Positions 1-13,407 of a stretch of DNA of 64,000 bases are shown piece after piece (the first letter of the stretch is position 1; every line of letters begins with the position of its first letter). The DNA is from Henricia sp. BOLD:AAB3569. Lineage: Eukaryota; Echinodermata; Asteroidea; Spinulosida; Echinasteridae. Under the pieces are notes generated by a model. The model worked only from the letters and a program-made list of their open reading frames with translations. It was not told where the DNA came from and made no database searches. The position numbers and the translations under genes were made by a program. The stretch lies in assembly GCA_037783545.1 (NCBI GenBank), contig JBBELK010001449.1, positions 1-64,000 of the forward strand, read 5' to 3'.

Positions 1-581
1 CCAGTTTGGGTAAAAGTGTGGTCCAAACGTCGGCAAATTTGGAGGTCGAAAAATGTTCCGACGAACTTCAAATTTTGCATGCTCCAAAGACTCTATATTG
101 CGCACTTGTCCTAAAAAAATTGACAGACTTTCGCCGGGAAATGGCAGAGAAATTTCAGAGTTTAGAAAAAAAAGGGGTTGGCGCTTCCTGGATGCTCCCG
201 CAACCTGTGGCTGTCTGTACACACCTCTTTGGTGTACTCCTGACTCGTGCGCATGCTCAGTCCTTCGGACTGTCGTTGACACGGCCCAGTTTGGGACGGG
301 ATTTTGGTCAAAGTGTGGTCCAAACGTCGGCAAATTTGGAGGTCGAAAAATGTTCCGACGAACTTCAAATTTTGCATGCTCCAAAGACTCTATATTGCGC
401 ACTTGTCCTAAAAAATTGACAGACTTTCGCCGGGAAATGGCAGAGAAATTTCAGAGTTTAGAACAAAAAGGGGTTGGCGCTTCCTGGATGCTCCCGCAAC
501 CTGTGGCTGTCTGTACACACCTCTTTGGTGTACTCCTGACTCGTGCGCGTGCTCAGTCCTTCGGACTGTCGTTGACACGGC

Positions 582-877
582 CCAGTTTGGGACGGGATTT
601 TGGTCAAAGTGTGGTCCAAACGTCGGCAAATTTGGAGGTCGAAAAATGTTCCGACGAACTTCAAATTTTGCATGCTCCAAAGACTCTATATTGCGCACTT
701 GTCCTAAAAAATTGACAGACTTTCGCCGGGAAATGGCAGAGAAATTTCAGAGTTTAGAAAAAAAAGGGGTTGGCGCTTCCTGGTTGCTCCCGCAACCTGT
801 GGCTGTCTGTACACACCTCTTTGGTGTACTCCTGACTCGTGCGCATGCTCAGTCCTTCGGACTGTCGTTGACACGGC
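582..877 (+). repeat. Representative 296-bp satellite monomer with landmarks
   Basis: A typical full monomer. It starts CCAGTTTGGG. CGTCGG (621-626) can pair with CCGACG (651-656). An A6 run lies at 706-711 and an A8 run at 758-765; the A8 run varies from 6 to 9 and explains most monomer length differences. GGTTG (768-772) can pair with CAACC (793-797). GTACAC (809-814) can pair with GTGTAC (824-829). CAGTCC (850-855) can pair with GGACTG (859-864) around a TTC loop. The sequence is CpG-rich near 835-850 and 855-875. Its minus strand carries T8 and T6 runs, which would stop RNA polymerase III if it transcribed that strand. No A/B-box promoter or hammerhead core was seen in the monomer. Confidence 0.9.
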
Positions 878-941
878 CCAGTTTGGGACGGGATTTTGGT
901 CAAAGTGTGGTCCAAACGTCGGCAAATTTGGAGGTCGAAAA

Positions 942-2715
942 ATGTTCCGACGAACTTCAAATTTTGCATGCTCCAAAGACTCTATATTGCGCACTTGTCC
1001 TAAAAAATTGACAGACTTTCGCCGGGAAATGGCAGAGAAATTTCAGAGTTTAGAAAAAAAGGGGTTGGCGCTTCCTGGTTGCTCCCGCAACCTGTGGCTG
1101 TCTGTACACACCTCTTTGGTGTACTCCTGACTCGTGCGCATGCTCAGTCCTTCGGACTGTCGTTGACACGGCCCAGTTTGGGACGGGATTTTGGTCAAAG
1201 TGTGGTCCAAACGTCGGCAAATTTGGAGGTCGAAAAATGTTCCGACGAACTTCAAATTTTGCATGCTCCAAAGACTCTATATTGCGCACTTGTCCTAAAA
1301 AATTGACAGACTTTCGCCGGGAAATGGCAGAGAAATTTCAGAGTTTAGAAAAAAAAGGGGTTGGCGCTTCCTGGATGCTCCCGCAACCTGTGGCTGTCTG
1401 TACTCACCTCTTTGGTGTACTCCTGACTCGTGCGCGTGCTCAGTCCTTCGGACTGTCGTTGACACGGCCCAGTTTGGGACGGGATTTTGGTCAAAGTGTG
1501 GTCCAAACGTCGGCAAATTTGGAGGTCGAAAAATGTTCCGACGAACTTCAAATTTTGCATGCTCCAAAGACTCTATATTGCGCACTTGTCCTAAAAAATT
1601 GACAGACTTTCGCCGGGAAATGGCAGAGAAATTTCAGAGTTTAGAAAAAAAAGGGGTTGGCGCTTCCTGGATGCTCCCGCAACCTGTGGCTGTCTGTACA
1701 CACCTCTTTGGTGTACTCCTGACTCGTGCGCGTGCTCAGTCCTTCGGACTGTCGTTGACACGGCCCAGTTTGGGACGGGATTTTGGTCAAAGTGTGGTCC
1801 TAACGTCGGCAAATTTGGAGGTCAAAAAATGTTCCGACGAACTTCAAATTTTGCATGCTCCAAAGACTCTATATTGCGCACTTGTCCTAAAAAATTGACA
1901 GACTTTCGCCGGGAAATGGCAGAGAAATTTCAGAGTTTAGAAAAAAAGGGGTTGGCGCTTCCTGGTTGCTCCCGCAACCTGTGGCTGTCTGTACACACCT
2001 CTTTGGTGTACTCCTGACTCGTGCGCATGCTCAGTCCTTCGGACTGTCGTTGACACGGCCCAGTTTGGGACGGGATTTTGGTCAAAGTGTGGTCCAAACG
2101 TCGGCAAATTTGGAGGTCGAAAAATGTTCCGACGAACTTCAAATTTTGCATGCTCCAAAGACTCTATATTGCGCACTTGTCCTAAAAAATTGACAGACTT
2201 TCGCCGGGAAATGGCAGAGAAATTTCAGAGTTTAGAAAAAAAAGGGGTTGGCGCTTCCTGGATGCTCCCGCAACCTGTGGCTGTCTGTACTCACCTCTTT
2301 GGTGTACTCCTGACTCGTGCGCGTGCTCAGTCCTTCGGACTGTCGTTGACACGGCCCAGTTTGGGACGGGATTTTGGTCAAAGTGTGGTCCAAACGTCGG
2401 CAAATTTGGAGGTCGAAAAATGTTCCGACGAACTTCAAATTTTGCATGCTCCAAAGACTCTATATTGCGCACTTGTCCTAAAAAATTGACAGACTTTCGC
2501 CGGGAAATGGCAGAGAAATTTCAGAGTTTAGAAAAAAAAGGGGTTGGCGCTTCCTGGATGCTCCCGCAACCTGTGGCTGTCTGTACACACCTCTTTGGTG
2601 TACTCCTGACTCGTGCGCGTGCTCAGTCCTTCGGACTGTCGTTGACACGGCCCAGTTTGGGACGGGATTTTGGTCAAAGTGTGGTCCTAACGTCGGCAAA
2701 TTTGGAGGTCAAAAA
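942..2715 (+). repeat. Higher-order duplication: 887-bp trimer present twice in tandem
   Basis: Three consecutive monomers (942-1828) reappear in the same order at 1829-2715. Both copies share private changes: a 7-A monomer with CTGGTTGCTCC, then a monomer with TGTACTCACC and GCGCGTGC, then one with GTGGTCCTAACG followed by GAGGTCAAAAAATG. Neighbouring monomers lack this combination, so a three-monomer block was duplicated as a unit. Confidence 0.88.
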
Positions 2716-5700
2716 ATGTTCCGACGAACTTCAAATTTTGCATGCTCCAAAGACTCTATATTGCGCACTTGTCCTAAAAAATTGACAGACTTTCGCCGGG
2801 AAATGGCAGAGAAATTTCAGAGTTTAGAAAAAAAAGGGGTTGGCGCTTCCTGGTTGCTCCCGCAACCTGTGGCTGTCTGTACACACCTCTTTGGTGTACT
2901 CCTGACTCGTGCGCATGCTCAGTCCTTCGGACTGTCGTTGACACGGCCCAGTTTGGGACGGGATTTTGGTCAAAGTGTGGTCCAAACGTCGGCAAATTTG
3001 GAGGTCGAAAAATGTTCCGACGAACTTCAAATTTTGCATGCTCCAAAGACTCTATATTGCGCACTTGTCCTACAAAATTGACAGACTTTCGCCGGGAAAT
3101 GGCAGAGAAATTTCAGAGTTTAGAAAAAAAGGGGTTGGCGCTTCCTGGTTGCTCCCGCAACCTGTGGCTGTCTGTACACACCTCTTTGGTGTACTCCTGA
3201 CTCGTGCGCATGCTCAGTCCTTCGGACTGTCGTTGTCACGGCCCAGTTTGGGACGGGATTTTGGTCAAAGTGTGGTCCAAACGTCGGCAAATTTGGAGGT
3301 CGAAAAATTTTCCGACGAACTTCAAATTTTGCATGCTCCAAAGACTCTATATTGCGCACTTGTCCTAAAAAATTGACAGACTTTCGCCGGGAAATGGCAG
3401 AGAAATTTCAGAGTTTAGAAAAAAAAGGGGTTGGCGCTTCCTGGATGCTCCCGCAACCTGTGGCTGTCTGTACACACCTCTTTGGTGTACTCCTGACTCG
3501 TGCGCGTGCTCAGTCCTTCGGACTGTCGTTGACACGGCCCAGTTTGGGACGGGATTTTGGTCAAAGTGTGGTCCAAACGTCGGCAAATTTGGAGGTCGAA
3601 AAATGTTCCGACGAACTTCAAATTTTGCATGCTCCAAAGACTCTATATTGCGCACTTGTCCTAAAAAATTGACAGACTTTCGCCGGGAAATGGCAGAGAA
3701 ATTTCAGAGTTTAGAAAAAAAAGGGGTTGGCGCTTCCTGGTTGCTCCCGCAACCTGTGGCTGTCTGTACACACCTCTTTGGTGTACTCCTGACTCGTGCG
3801 CATGCTCAGTCCTTCGGACTGTCGTTGACACGGCCCAGTTTGGGACGGGATTTTGGTCAAAGTGTGGTCCAAACGTCGGCAAATTTGGAGGTCGAAAAAT
3901 GTTCCGACGAACTTCAAATTTTGCATGCTCCAAAGACTCTATATTGCGCACTTGTCCTAAAAAATTGACAGACTTTCGCCGGGAAATGGCAGAGAAATTT
4001 CAGAGTTTAGAAAAAAAGGGGTTGGCGCTTCCTGGTTGCTCCCGCAACCTGTGGCTGTCTGTACACACCTCTTTGGTGTACTCCTGACTCGTGCGCATGC
4101 TCAGTCCTTCGGACTGTCGTTGTCACGGCCCAGTTTGGGACGGGATTTTGGTCAAAGTGTGGTCCAAACGTCGGCAAATTTGGAGGTCGAAAAATGTTCC
4201 GACGAACTTCAAATTTTGCATGCTCCAAAGACTCTATATTGCGCACTTGTCCTAAAAAATTGACAGACTTTCGCCGGGAAATGGCAGAGAAATTTCAGAG
4301 TTTAGAAAAAAAAGGGGTTGGCGCTTCCTGGATGCTCCCGCAACCTGTGGCTGTCTGTACTCACCTCTTTGGTGTACTCCTGACTCGTGCGCGTGCTCAG
4401 TCCTTCGGACTGTCGTTGACACGGCCCAGTTTGGGACGGGATTTTGGTCAAAGTGTGGTCCAAACGTCGGCAAATTTGGAGGTCGAAAAATGTTCCGACG
4501 AACTTCAAATTTTGCATGCTCAAAGACTCTATATTGCGCACTTGTCCTAAAAAATTGACAGACTTTCGCCGGGAAATGGCAGAGAAATTTCAGAGTTTAG
4601 AAAAAAAAGGGGTTGGCGCTTCCTGGATGCTCCCGCAACCTGTGGCTGTCTGTACACACCTCTTTGGTGTACTCCTGACTCGTGCGCGTGCTCAGTCCTT
4701 CGGACTGTCGTTGACACGGCCCAGTTTGGGACGGGATTTTGGTCAAAGTGTGGTCCAAACGTCGGCAAATTTGGAGGTCGAAAAATGTTCCGACGAACTT
4801 CAAATTTTGCATGCTCCAAAGACTCTATATTGCGCACTTGTCCTAAAAAATTGACAGACTTTCGCCGGGAAATGGCAGAGAAATTTCAGAGTTTAGAAAA
4901 AAAAGGGGTTGGCGCTTCCTGGTTGCTCCCGCAACCTGTGGCTGTCTGTACACACCTCTTTGGTGTACTCCTGACTCGTGCGCATGCTCAGTCCTTCGGA
5001 CTGTCGTTGACACGGCCCAGTTTGGGACGGGATTTTGGTCAAAGTGTGGTCCAAACGTCGGAAAATTTGGAGGTCGAAAAATGTTCCGACGAACTTCAAA
5101 TTTTGCATGCTCCAAAGACTCTATATTGCGCACTTGTCCTAAAAAATTGACAGACTTTCGCCGGGAAATGGCAGAGAAATTTCAGAGTTTAGACAAAAAA
5201 GGGGTTGGCGCTTCCTGGTTGCTCCCGCAACCTGTGGCTGTCTGTACACACCTCTTTGGTGTACTCCTGACTCGTGCGCATGCTCAGTCCTTCGGACTGT
5301 CGTTGACACGGCCCAGTTTGGGACGGGATTTTGGTCAAAGTGTGGTCCAAACGTCGGCAAATTTGGAGGTCGAAAAATGTTCCGACGAACTTCAAATTTT
5401 GCATGCTCCAAAGACTCTATATTGCGCACTTGTCCTAAAAAATTGACAGACTTTCGCCGGGAAATGGCAGAGAAATTTCAGAGTTTAGAAAAAAAAGGGG
5501 TTGGCGCTTCCTGGTTGCTCCCGCAACCTGTGGCTGTCTGTACACACCTCTTTGGTGTACTCCTGACTCGTGCGCATGCTCAGTCCTTCGGACTGTCGTT
5601 GACACGGCCCAGTTTGGGACGGGATTTTGGTCAAAGTGTGGTCCAAACGTCGGCAAATTTGGAGGTCGAAAAATGTTCCGACGAACTTCAAATTTTGCAT

Positions 5701-7447
5701 GCTCTAAAGACTGTATATTGCGCACTTGTCCTAAAAAAATTACAGACTTTCGCCGGGAAATGGCAGAGAAATTTCAGAGTTTAGAATAAAAAGGGGTTGG
5801 CGCTTCCTGGATGCTCCCTCAACCTGTGGCTGTCTGTACACACCTCTTTGGTGTACTCCTGACTCGTGCTCATGCTCAGTCCTTCGGACTGTCGTTGACA
5901 CGGCCCAGTTTGGGACGGGATTTTGGTCAAAGTGTGGTCCAAACGTCGGCAAATTTGGAGGTCGAAAAATGTTCCGACGAACTTCAAATTTTGCATGCTC
6001 CAAAGACTCTATATTGCGCACTTGTCCTAAAAAATTGACAGACTTTCGCCGGGAAATGGCAGAGAAATTTCAGAGTTTAGAAAAAAAAGGGGTTGGCGCT
6101 TCCTGGATGCTCCCGCAAACTGTGGCTGTCTGTACACACCTCTTTGGTGTACTCCTGACTCGTGCGCATGCTCAGTCCTTCGGACTGTCGTTGACACGGC
6201 CCAGTTTGGGACGGGATTTTGGTCAAAGTGTGGTCCAAACGTCGGCAAATTTAAAGGTCGAAAAATGTTCCGACGAACTTCAAATTTTGCATGCTCCAAA
6301 GACTCTATATTGCGCACTTGTCCTAAAAAATTGACAGACTTTCGCCGGGAAATGGCAGAGAAATTTCAGAGTTTAGAAAAAAAAGGGGTTGGCGCTTCCT
6401 GGTTGCTCCCGCAACCTGTGGCTGTCTGTACACACCTCTTTGGTGTACTCCTGACTCGTGCGCATGCTCAGTCCTTCGGACTGTCGTTGACACGGCCCAG
6501 TTTGGGACGGGATTTTGGTCAAAGTGTGGTCCAAACGTCGGCAAATTTGGAGGTCGAAAAATGTTCCGACGAACTTCAAATTTTGCATGCTCCAAAGACT
6601 CTATATTGCGCACTTGTCCTAAAAAATTGACAGACTTTCGCCGGAAATGGCAGAGAAATTTCAGAGTTTAGAAAAAAAAGGGGTTGGCTCTTCCTGGATG
6701 CTCCCGCAACCTGTGGCTGTCTGTACACACCTCTTTGGTGTACTCCTGACTCGTGCGCATGCTCAGTCCTTCGGACTGTCGTTGACACGGCCCAGTTTGG
6801 GACGGGATTTTGGTCAAAGTGTGGTCCAAACGTCGGCAAATTTGGAGGTCGAAAAATGTTCAGACGAACTTCAAATTTTGCATGCTCCAAAGACTCTATA
6901 TTGCGCACTTGTCCTAAAAAATTGACAGACTTTCGCCGGGAAATGGCAGAGAAATTTCAGAGTTTAGAAAAAAAAGGGGTTGGCGCTTCCTGGATGCTCC
7001 CGCAACCTGTGGCTGTCTGTACACACCTCTTTGGTGTACTCCTGACTCGTGCGCGTGCTCAGTCCTTCGGACTGTCGTTGACACGGCCCAGTTTGGGACG
7101 GGATTTTGGTCAAAGTGTGGTCCAAACGTCGGCAAATTTGGAGGTCGAAAAATGTTCCGACGAACTTCAAATTTTGCATGCTCCAAAGACTCTATATTGC
7201 GCACTTGTCCTAAAAAATTGACAGACTTTCGCCGGGAAATGGCAGAGAAATTTCAGAGTTTAGAAAAAAAAGGGGTTGGCGCTTCCTGGTTGCTCCCGCA
7301 ACCTGTGGCTGTCTGTACACACCTCTTTGGTGTACTCCGGACTCGTGCGCATGCTCAGTCCTTCGGACTGTCGTTGACACGGCCCAGTTTGGGACGGGAT
7401 TTTGGTCAAAGTGTGGTCCAAACGTCGGCAAATTTTGAGGTCGAAAA

Positions 7448-10400
7448 ATGTTCCGACGAACTTCAAATTTTGCATGCTCCAAAGACTCTATATTGCGCAC
7501 TTGTCCTAAAAAATTGACAGACTTTCGCCGGGAAATGGCAGAGAAATTTCAGAGTTTAGAAAAAAAAGGGGTTGGCGCTTCCTGGATGCTCCCGCAACCT
7601 GTGGCTGTCTGTACACACCTCTTTGGTGTACTCCTGACTCGTGCGCGTGCTCAGTCCTTCGGACTGTCGTTGACACTGCCCAGTTTGGGACGGGATTTTG
7701 GTCAAAGTGTGGTCCAAACGTCGGCAAATTTGGAGGTCGAAAAATGTTCCGACGAACTTCAAATTTTGCATGCTCCAAAGACTCTATATTGCGCACTTGT
7801 CCTAAAAAATTGACAGACTTTCGCCGGGAAATGGCAGAGAAATTTCAGAGTTTAGAAAAAAAAGGGGTTGGCGCTTCCTGGATGCTCCCGCAACCTGTGG
7901 CTGTCTGTACTCACCTCTTTGGTGTACTCCTGACTCGTGCGCGTGCTCAGTCCTTCGGACTGTCGTTGACACGGCCCAGTTTGGGACGGGATTTTGGTCA
8001 AAGTGTGGTCCAAACGTCGGCAAATTTGGAGGTCGAAAAATGTTCCGACGAACTTCAAATTTTGCATGCTCCAAAGACTCTATATTGCGCACTTGTCCTA
8101 AAAAATTGACAGACTTTCGCCGGGAAATGGCAGAGAAATTTCAGAGTATAGAAAAAAAAGGGGTTGGCGCTTCCTGGATGCTCCCGCAACCTGTGGCTGT
8201 CTGTACACACCTCTTTGGTGTACTCCTGACTCGTGCGCGTGCTCAGTCCTTCGGACTGTCGTTGACACGGCCCAGTTTGGGACGGGATTTTGGTCAAAGT
8301 GTGGTCCAAACGTCGGCAAATTTGGAGGTCGAAAAATGTTCCGACGAACTTCAAATTTTGCATGCTCCAAAGACTCTATATTGCGCACTTGTCCTAAAAA
8401 ATTGACAGACTTTCGCCGGGAAATGGCAGAGAAATTTCAGAGTTTAGAAAAAAAAGGGGTTGGCGCTTCCTGGTTGCTCCCGCAACCTGTGGCTGTCTGT
8501 ACACACCTCTTTGGTGTACTCCTGACTCGTGCGCATGCTCAGTCCTTCGGACTGTCGTTGACACGGCCCAGTTTGGGACGGGATTTTGGTCAAAGTGTGG
8601 TCCAAACGTCGGAAAATTTGGAGGTCGAAAAATGTTCCGACGAACTTCAAATTTTGCATGCTCCAAAGACTCTATATTGCGCACTTGTCCTAAAAAATTG
8701 ACAGACTTTCGCCGGGAAATGGCAGAGAAATTTCAGAGTTTAGAAAAAAAAAGGGGTTGGCGCTTCCTGGTTGCTCCCGCAACCTGTGGCTGTCTGTACA
8801 CACCTCTTTGGTGTACTCCTGACTCGTGCGCATGCTCAGTCCTTCGGACTGTCGTTGACACGGCCCAGTTTGGGACGGGATTTTGGTCAAAGTGTGGTCC
8901 AAACGTCGGCAAATTTGGAGGTCGAAAAATGTTCCGACGAACTTCAAATTTTGCATGCTCCAAAGACTCTATATTGCGCACTTGTCCTAAAAAATTGACA
9001 GACTTTCGCCGGGAAATGGCAGAGAAATTTCAGAGTTTAGAAAAAAAAGGGGTTGGCGCTTCCTGGATGCTCCCGCAACCTGTGGCTGTCTGTACACACC
9101 TCTTTGGTGTACTCCTGACTCGTGCGCGTGCTCAGTCCTTCGGACTGTCGTTGACACTGCCCAGTTTGGGACGGGATTTTGGTCAAAGTGTGGTCCAAAC
9201 GTCGGCAAATTTGGAGGTCGAAAAATGTTCCGACGAACTTCAAATTTTGCATGCTCCAAAGACTCTATATTGCGCACTTGTCCTAAAAAATTGACAGACT
9301 TTCGCCGGGAAATGGCAGAGAAATTTCAGAGTTTAGAAAAAAAAGGGGTTGGCGCTTCCTGGATGCTCCCGCAACCTGTGGCTGTCTGTACTCACCTCTT
9401 TGGTGTACTCCTGACTCGTGCGCGTGCTCAGTCCTTCGGACTGTCGTTGACACGGCCCAGTTTGGGACGGGATTTTGGTCAAAGTGTGGTCCAAACGTCG
9501 GCAAATTTGGAGGTCGAAAAATGTTCCGACGAACTTCAAATTTTGCATGCTCCAAAGACTCTATATTGCGCACTTGTCCTAAAAAATTGACAGACTTTCG
9601 CCGGGAAATGGCAGAGAAATTTCAGAGTTTAGAAAAAAAAGGGGTTGGCGCTTCCTGGATGCTCCCGCAACCTGTGGCTGTCTGTACTCACCTCTTTGGT
9701 GTACTCCTGACTCGTGCGCGTGCTCAGTCCTTCGGACTGTCGTTGACACGGCCCAGTTTGGGACGGGATTTTGGTCAAAGTGTGGTCCAAACGTCGGCAA
9801 ATTTGGAGGTCGAAAAATGTTCCGACGAACTTCAAATTTTGCATGCTCCAAAGACTCTATATTGCGCACTTGTCCTAAAAAATTGACAGACTTTCGCCGG
9901 GAAATGGCAGAGAAATTTCAGAGTATAGAAAAAAAAGGGGTTGGCGCTTCCTGGATGCTCCCGCAACCTGTGGCTGTCTGTACACACCTCTTTGGTGTAC
10001 TCCTGACTCGTGCGCGTGCTCAGTCCTTCGGACTGTCGTTGACACGGCCCAGTTTGGGACGGGATTTTGGTCAAAGTGTGGTCCAAACGTCGGCAAATTT
10101 GGAGGTCGAAAAATGTTCCGACGAACTTCAAATTTTGCATGCTCCAAAGACTCTATATTGCGCACTTGTCCTAAAAAATTGACAGACTTTCGCCGGGAAA
10201 TGGCAGAGAAATTTCAGAGTTTAGAAAAAAAAGGGGTTGGCGCTTCCTGGTTGCTCCCGCAACCTGTGGCTGTCTGTACACACCTCTTTGGTGTACTCCT
10301 GACTCGTGCGCATGCTCAGTCCTTCGGACTGTCGTTGACACGGCCCAGTTTGGGACGGGATTTTGGTCAAAGTGTGGTCCAAACGTCGGAAAATTTGGAG

Positions 10401-10700
10401 GTCGAAAAATGTTCCGACGAACTTCAAATTTTGCATGCTCCAAAGACTCTATATTGCGCACTTGTCCTAAAAAATTGACAGACTTTCGCCGGGAAATGGC
10501 AGAGAAATTTCAGAGTTTAGAAAAAAAAGGGGTTGGCGCTTCCTGGATGCTCCCGCAACCTGTGGCTGTCTGTACACACCTCTTTGGTGTACTCCTGACT
10601 CGTGCGCGTGCTCAGTCCTTCGGACTGTCGTTGACACGGCCCAGTTTGGGACGGGATTTTGGTCAAAGTGTGGTCCAAACGTCGGCAAATTTGGAGGTCG
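7448..10700 (+). repeat. Higher-order duplication of five monomers, second copy extended by one
   Basis: Rare markers recur in order. GACACTGCCC occurs at 7672 and 9153 (offset 1481). GAGTATAGAA occurs at 8144 and 9921 (offset 1777). CGTCGGAAAATTTGG occurs at 8607 and 10384 (offset 1777). The jump from 1481 to 1777 equals one monomer and coincides with two adjacent TACTCACC monomers (about 9225 and 9521) where the first copy has one. A five-monomer block was therefore duplicated and one monomer was then added, or lost from the first copy. Confidence 0.82.
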
Positions 10701-13407
10701 AAAAATGTTCCGACGAACTTCAAATTTTGCATGCTCCAAAGACTCTATATTGCGCACTTGTCCTAAAAAATGGACAGACTTTCGCCGGGAAATGGCAGAG
10801 AAATTTTAGAGTTTAGAAAAAAAAGGGGTTGGCGCTTCCTGGATGCTCCCGCAACCTGTGGCTGTCTGTACACACCTCTTTGGTGTACTCCTGACTCGTG
10901 CGCATGCTCAGTCCTTCGGACTGTCGTTGACACGGCCCAGTTTGGGACGGGATTTTGGTCAAAGTGTGGTCCAAACGTCGGCAAATTTGGAGGTCGAAAA
11001 ATGTTCCGACGAACTTCAAATTTTGCATGCTCCAAAGACTCTATATTGCGCACTTGTCCTAAAAAATTGACAGACTTTCGCCGGGAAATGGCAGAGAAAT
11101 TTCAGAGTTTAGAAAAAAAAGGGGTTGGCGCTTCCTGGATGCTCCCGCAACCTGTGGCTGTCTGTACACACCTCTTTGGTGTACTCCTGACTCGTGCGCG
11201 TGCTCAGTCCTTCGGACTGTCGTTGACACGGCCCAGTTTGGGACGGGATTTTGGTCAAAGTGTGGTCCAAACGTCGGCAAATTTGGAGGTCGAAAAATGT
11301 TCCGACGAACTTCAAATTTTGCATGCTCCAAAGACTCTATATTGCGCACTTGTCCTAAAAAATTGACAGACTTTCGCCGGGAAATGGCAGAGAAATTTCA
11401 GAGTTTAGAAAAAAAAGGGGTTGGCGCTTCCTGGATGCTCCCGCATCCTGTGGCTGTCTGTACACACCTCTTTGGTGTACTCCTGACTCGTGCGCATGCT
11501 CAGTCCTTCGGACTGTCGTTGACACGGCCCAGTTTGGGACGGGATTTTGGTCAAAGTGTGGTCCAAACGTCGGCAAATTTGGAGGTCGAAAAATGTTCCG
11601 ACGAACTTCAAATTTTGCATGCTCCAAAGACTCTATATTGCGCACTTGTCCTAAAAAATTGACAGACTTTCGCCGGGAAATGGCAGAGAAATTTTAGAGT
11701 TTAGAAAAAAAAGGGGTTGGCGCTTCCTGGATGCTCCCGCAACCTGTGGCTGTCTGTACACACCTCTTTGGTGTACTCCTGACTCGTGCGCATGCTCAGT
11801 CCTTCGGACTGTCGTTGACACGGCCCAGTTTGGGACGGGATTTTGGTCAAAGTGTGGTCCAAACGTCGGCAAATTTGGAGGTCGAAAAATGTTCCGACGA
11901 ACTTCAAATTTTGCATGCTCCAAAGACTCTATATTGCGCACTTGTCCTAAAAAATTGACAGACTTTCGCCGGGAAATGGCAGAGAAATTTCAGAGTTTAG
12001 AAAAAAAAGGGGTTGGCGCTTCCTGGATGCTCCCGCAACCTGTGGCTGTCTGTACACACCTCTTTGGTGTACTCCTGACTCGTGCGCGTGCTCAGTCCTT
12101 CGGACTGTCGTTGACACGGCCCAGTTTGGGACGGGATTTTGGTCAAAGTGTGGTCCAAACGTCGGCAAATTTGGAGGTCGAAAAATGTTCCGACGAACTT
12201 CAAGTTTTGCATGCTCCAAAGACTCTATATTGCGCACTTGTCCTAAAAAATTGACAGACTTTCGCCGGGAAATGGCAGAGAAATTTCAGAGTTTAGAAAA
12301 AAAAGGGGTTGGCGCTTCCTGGTTGCTCCCGCAACCTGTGGCTGTCTGTACACACCTCTTTGGTGTACTCCTGACTCGTGCGCATGCTCAGTCCTTCGGA
12401 CTGTCGTTGACACGGCCCAGTTTGGGACGGGATTTTGGTCAAAGTGTGGTCCAAACGTCGGCAAATTTGGAGGTTGAAAAATGTTCCGACGAACTTCAAA
12501 TTTTGCATGCTCCAAAGACTCTATATTGCGCACTTGTCCTAAAAAAATGACAGACTTTCGCCGGGAAATGGCAGAGAAATTTCAGAGTTTAGAAAAAAAG
12601 GGGTTGGCGCTTCCTGGATGCTCCCGCAACCTGTGGCTGTCTGTACACACCTCTTTGGTGTACTCCTGACTCGTGCGCATGCTCAGTTTTTCGGACTGTC
12701 GTTGACACGGCCCAGTTTGGGACGGGATTTTGGTCAAAGTGTGGTCCAAACGTCGGCAAATTTGGAGGTCGAAAAATGTTCCGACGAACTTCAAATTTTG
12801 CATGCTCCAAAGACTCTATAGTGCGCACTTGTCCTAAAAAAATGACAGACTTTCGCCGGGAAATGGCAGAGAAATTTCAGAGTTTAGAAAAAAAAGGGGT
12901 TGGCGCTTCCTGGTTGCTCCCGCAACCTGTGGCTGTCTGTACACACCTCTTTGGTGTACTCCTGACTCGTGCGCATGCTCAGTCCTTCGGACTGTCGTTG
13001 ACACGGCCCAGTTTGGGACGGGATTTTGGTCAAAGTGTGGTCCAAACGTCGGCAAATTTGGAGGTCGAAAAAATTTCCGACGAACTTCAAATTTTGCATG
13101 CTCCAAAGACTCTATATTGCGCACTTGTCCTAAAAAATTGACAGACTTTCGCCGGGAAATGGCAGAGAAATTTCAGAGTTTAGAAAAAAAAGGGGTTGGC
13201 GCTTTCTGGTTGCTCCCGCAACCTGTGGCTGTCTGTACACACCTCTTTGGTGTACTCCTGACTCATGCGCATGCTCAGTTTTTCGGACTGTCGTTGACAC
13301 GGCCCAGTTTGGGACGGGATTTTGGTCAAAGTGTGGTCCAAACGTCGGCAAATTTGGAGGTTGAAAATGTTCCGACGAACTTCAAATTTTGCATGCTCCA
13401 AAGACTC

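Noticed and set aside
641..662. CENP-B box in the monomer
   Set aside because: The minus strand has TTCGTCGGA, which fits the first half of the box (TTCGNNNNA), but the required CGGG at the end is replaced by ATTT. The match is only half.
850..864. cUUCGg tetraloop hairpin
   Set aside because: Pairing shows a 6-bp CAGTCC/GGACTG stem with a TTC triloop. The tetraloop alternative needs a C-A mismatch beneath its closing pair.
582..877. Hammerhead or other self-cleaving ribozyme in the satellite
   Set aside because: No CTGANGA core was found on either strand of the monomer, and the hairpins do not form a known ribozyme layout.
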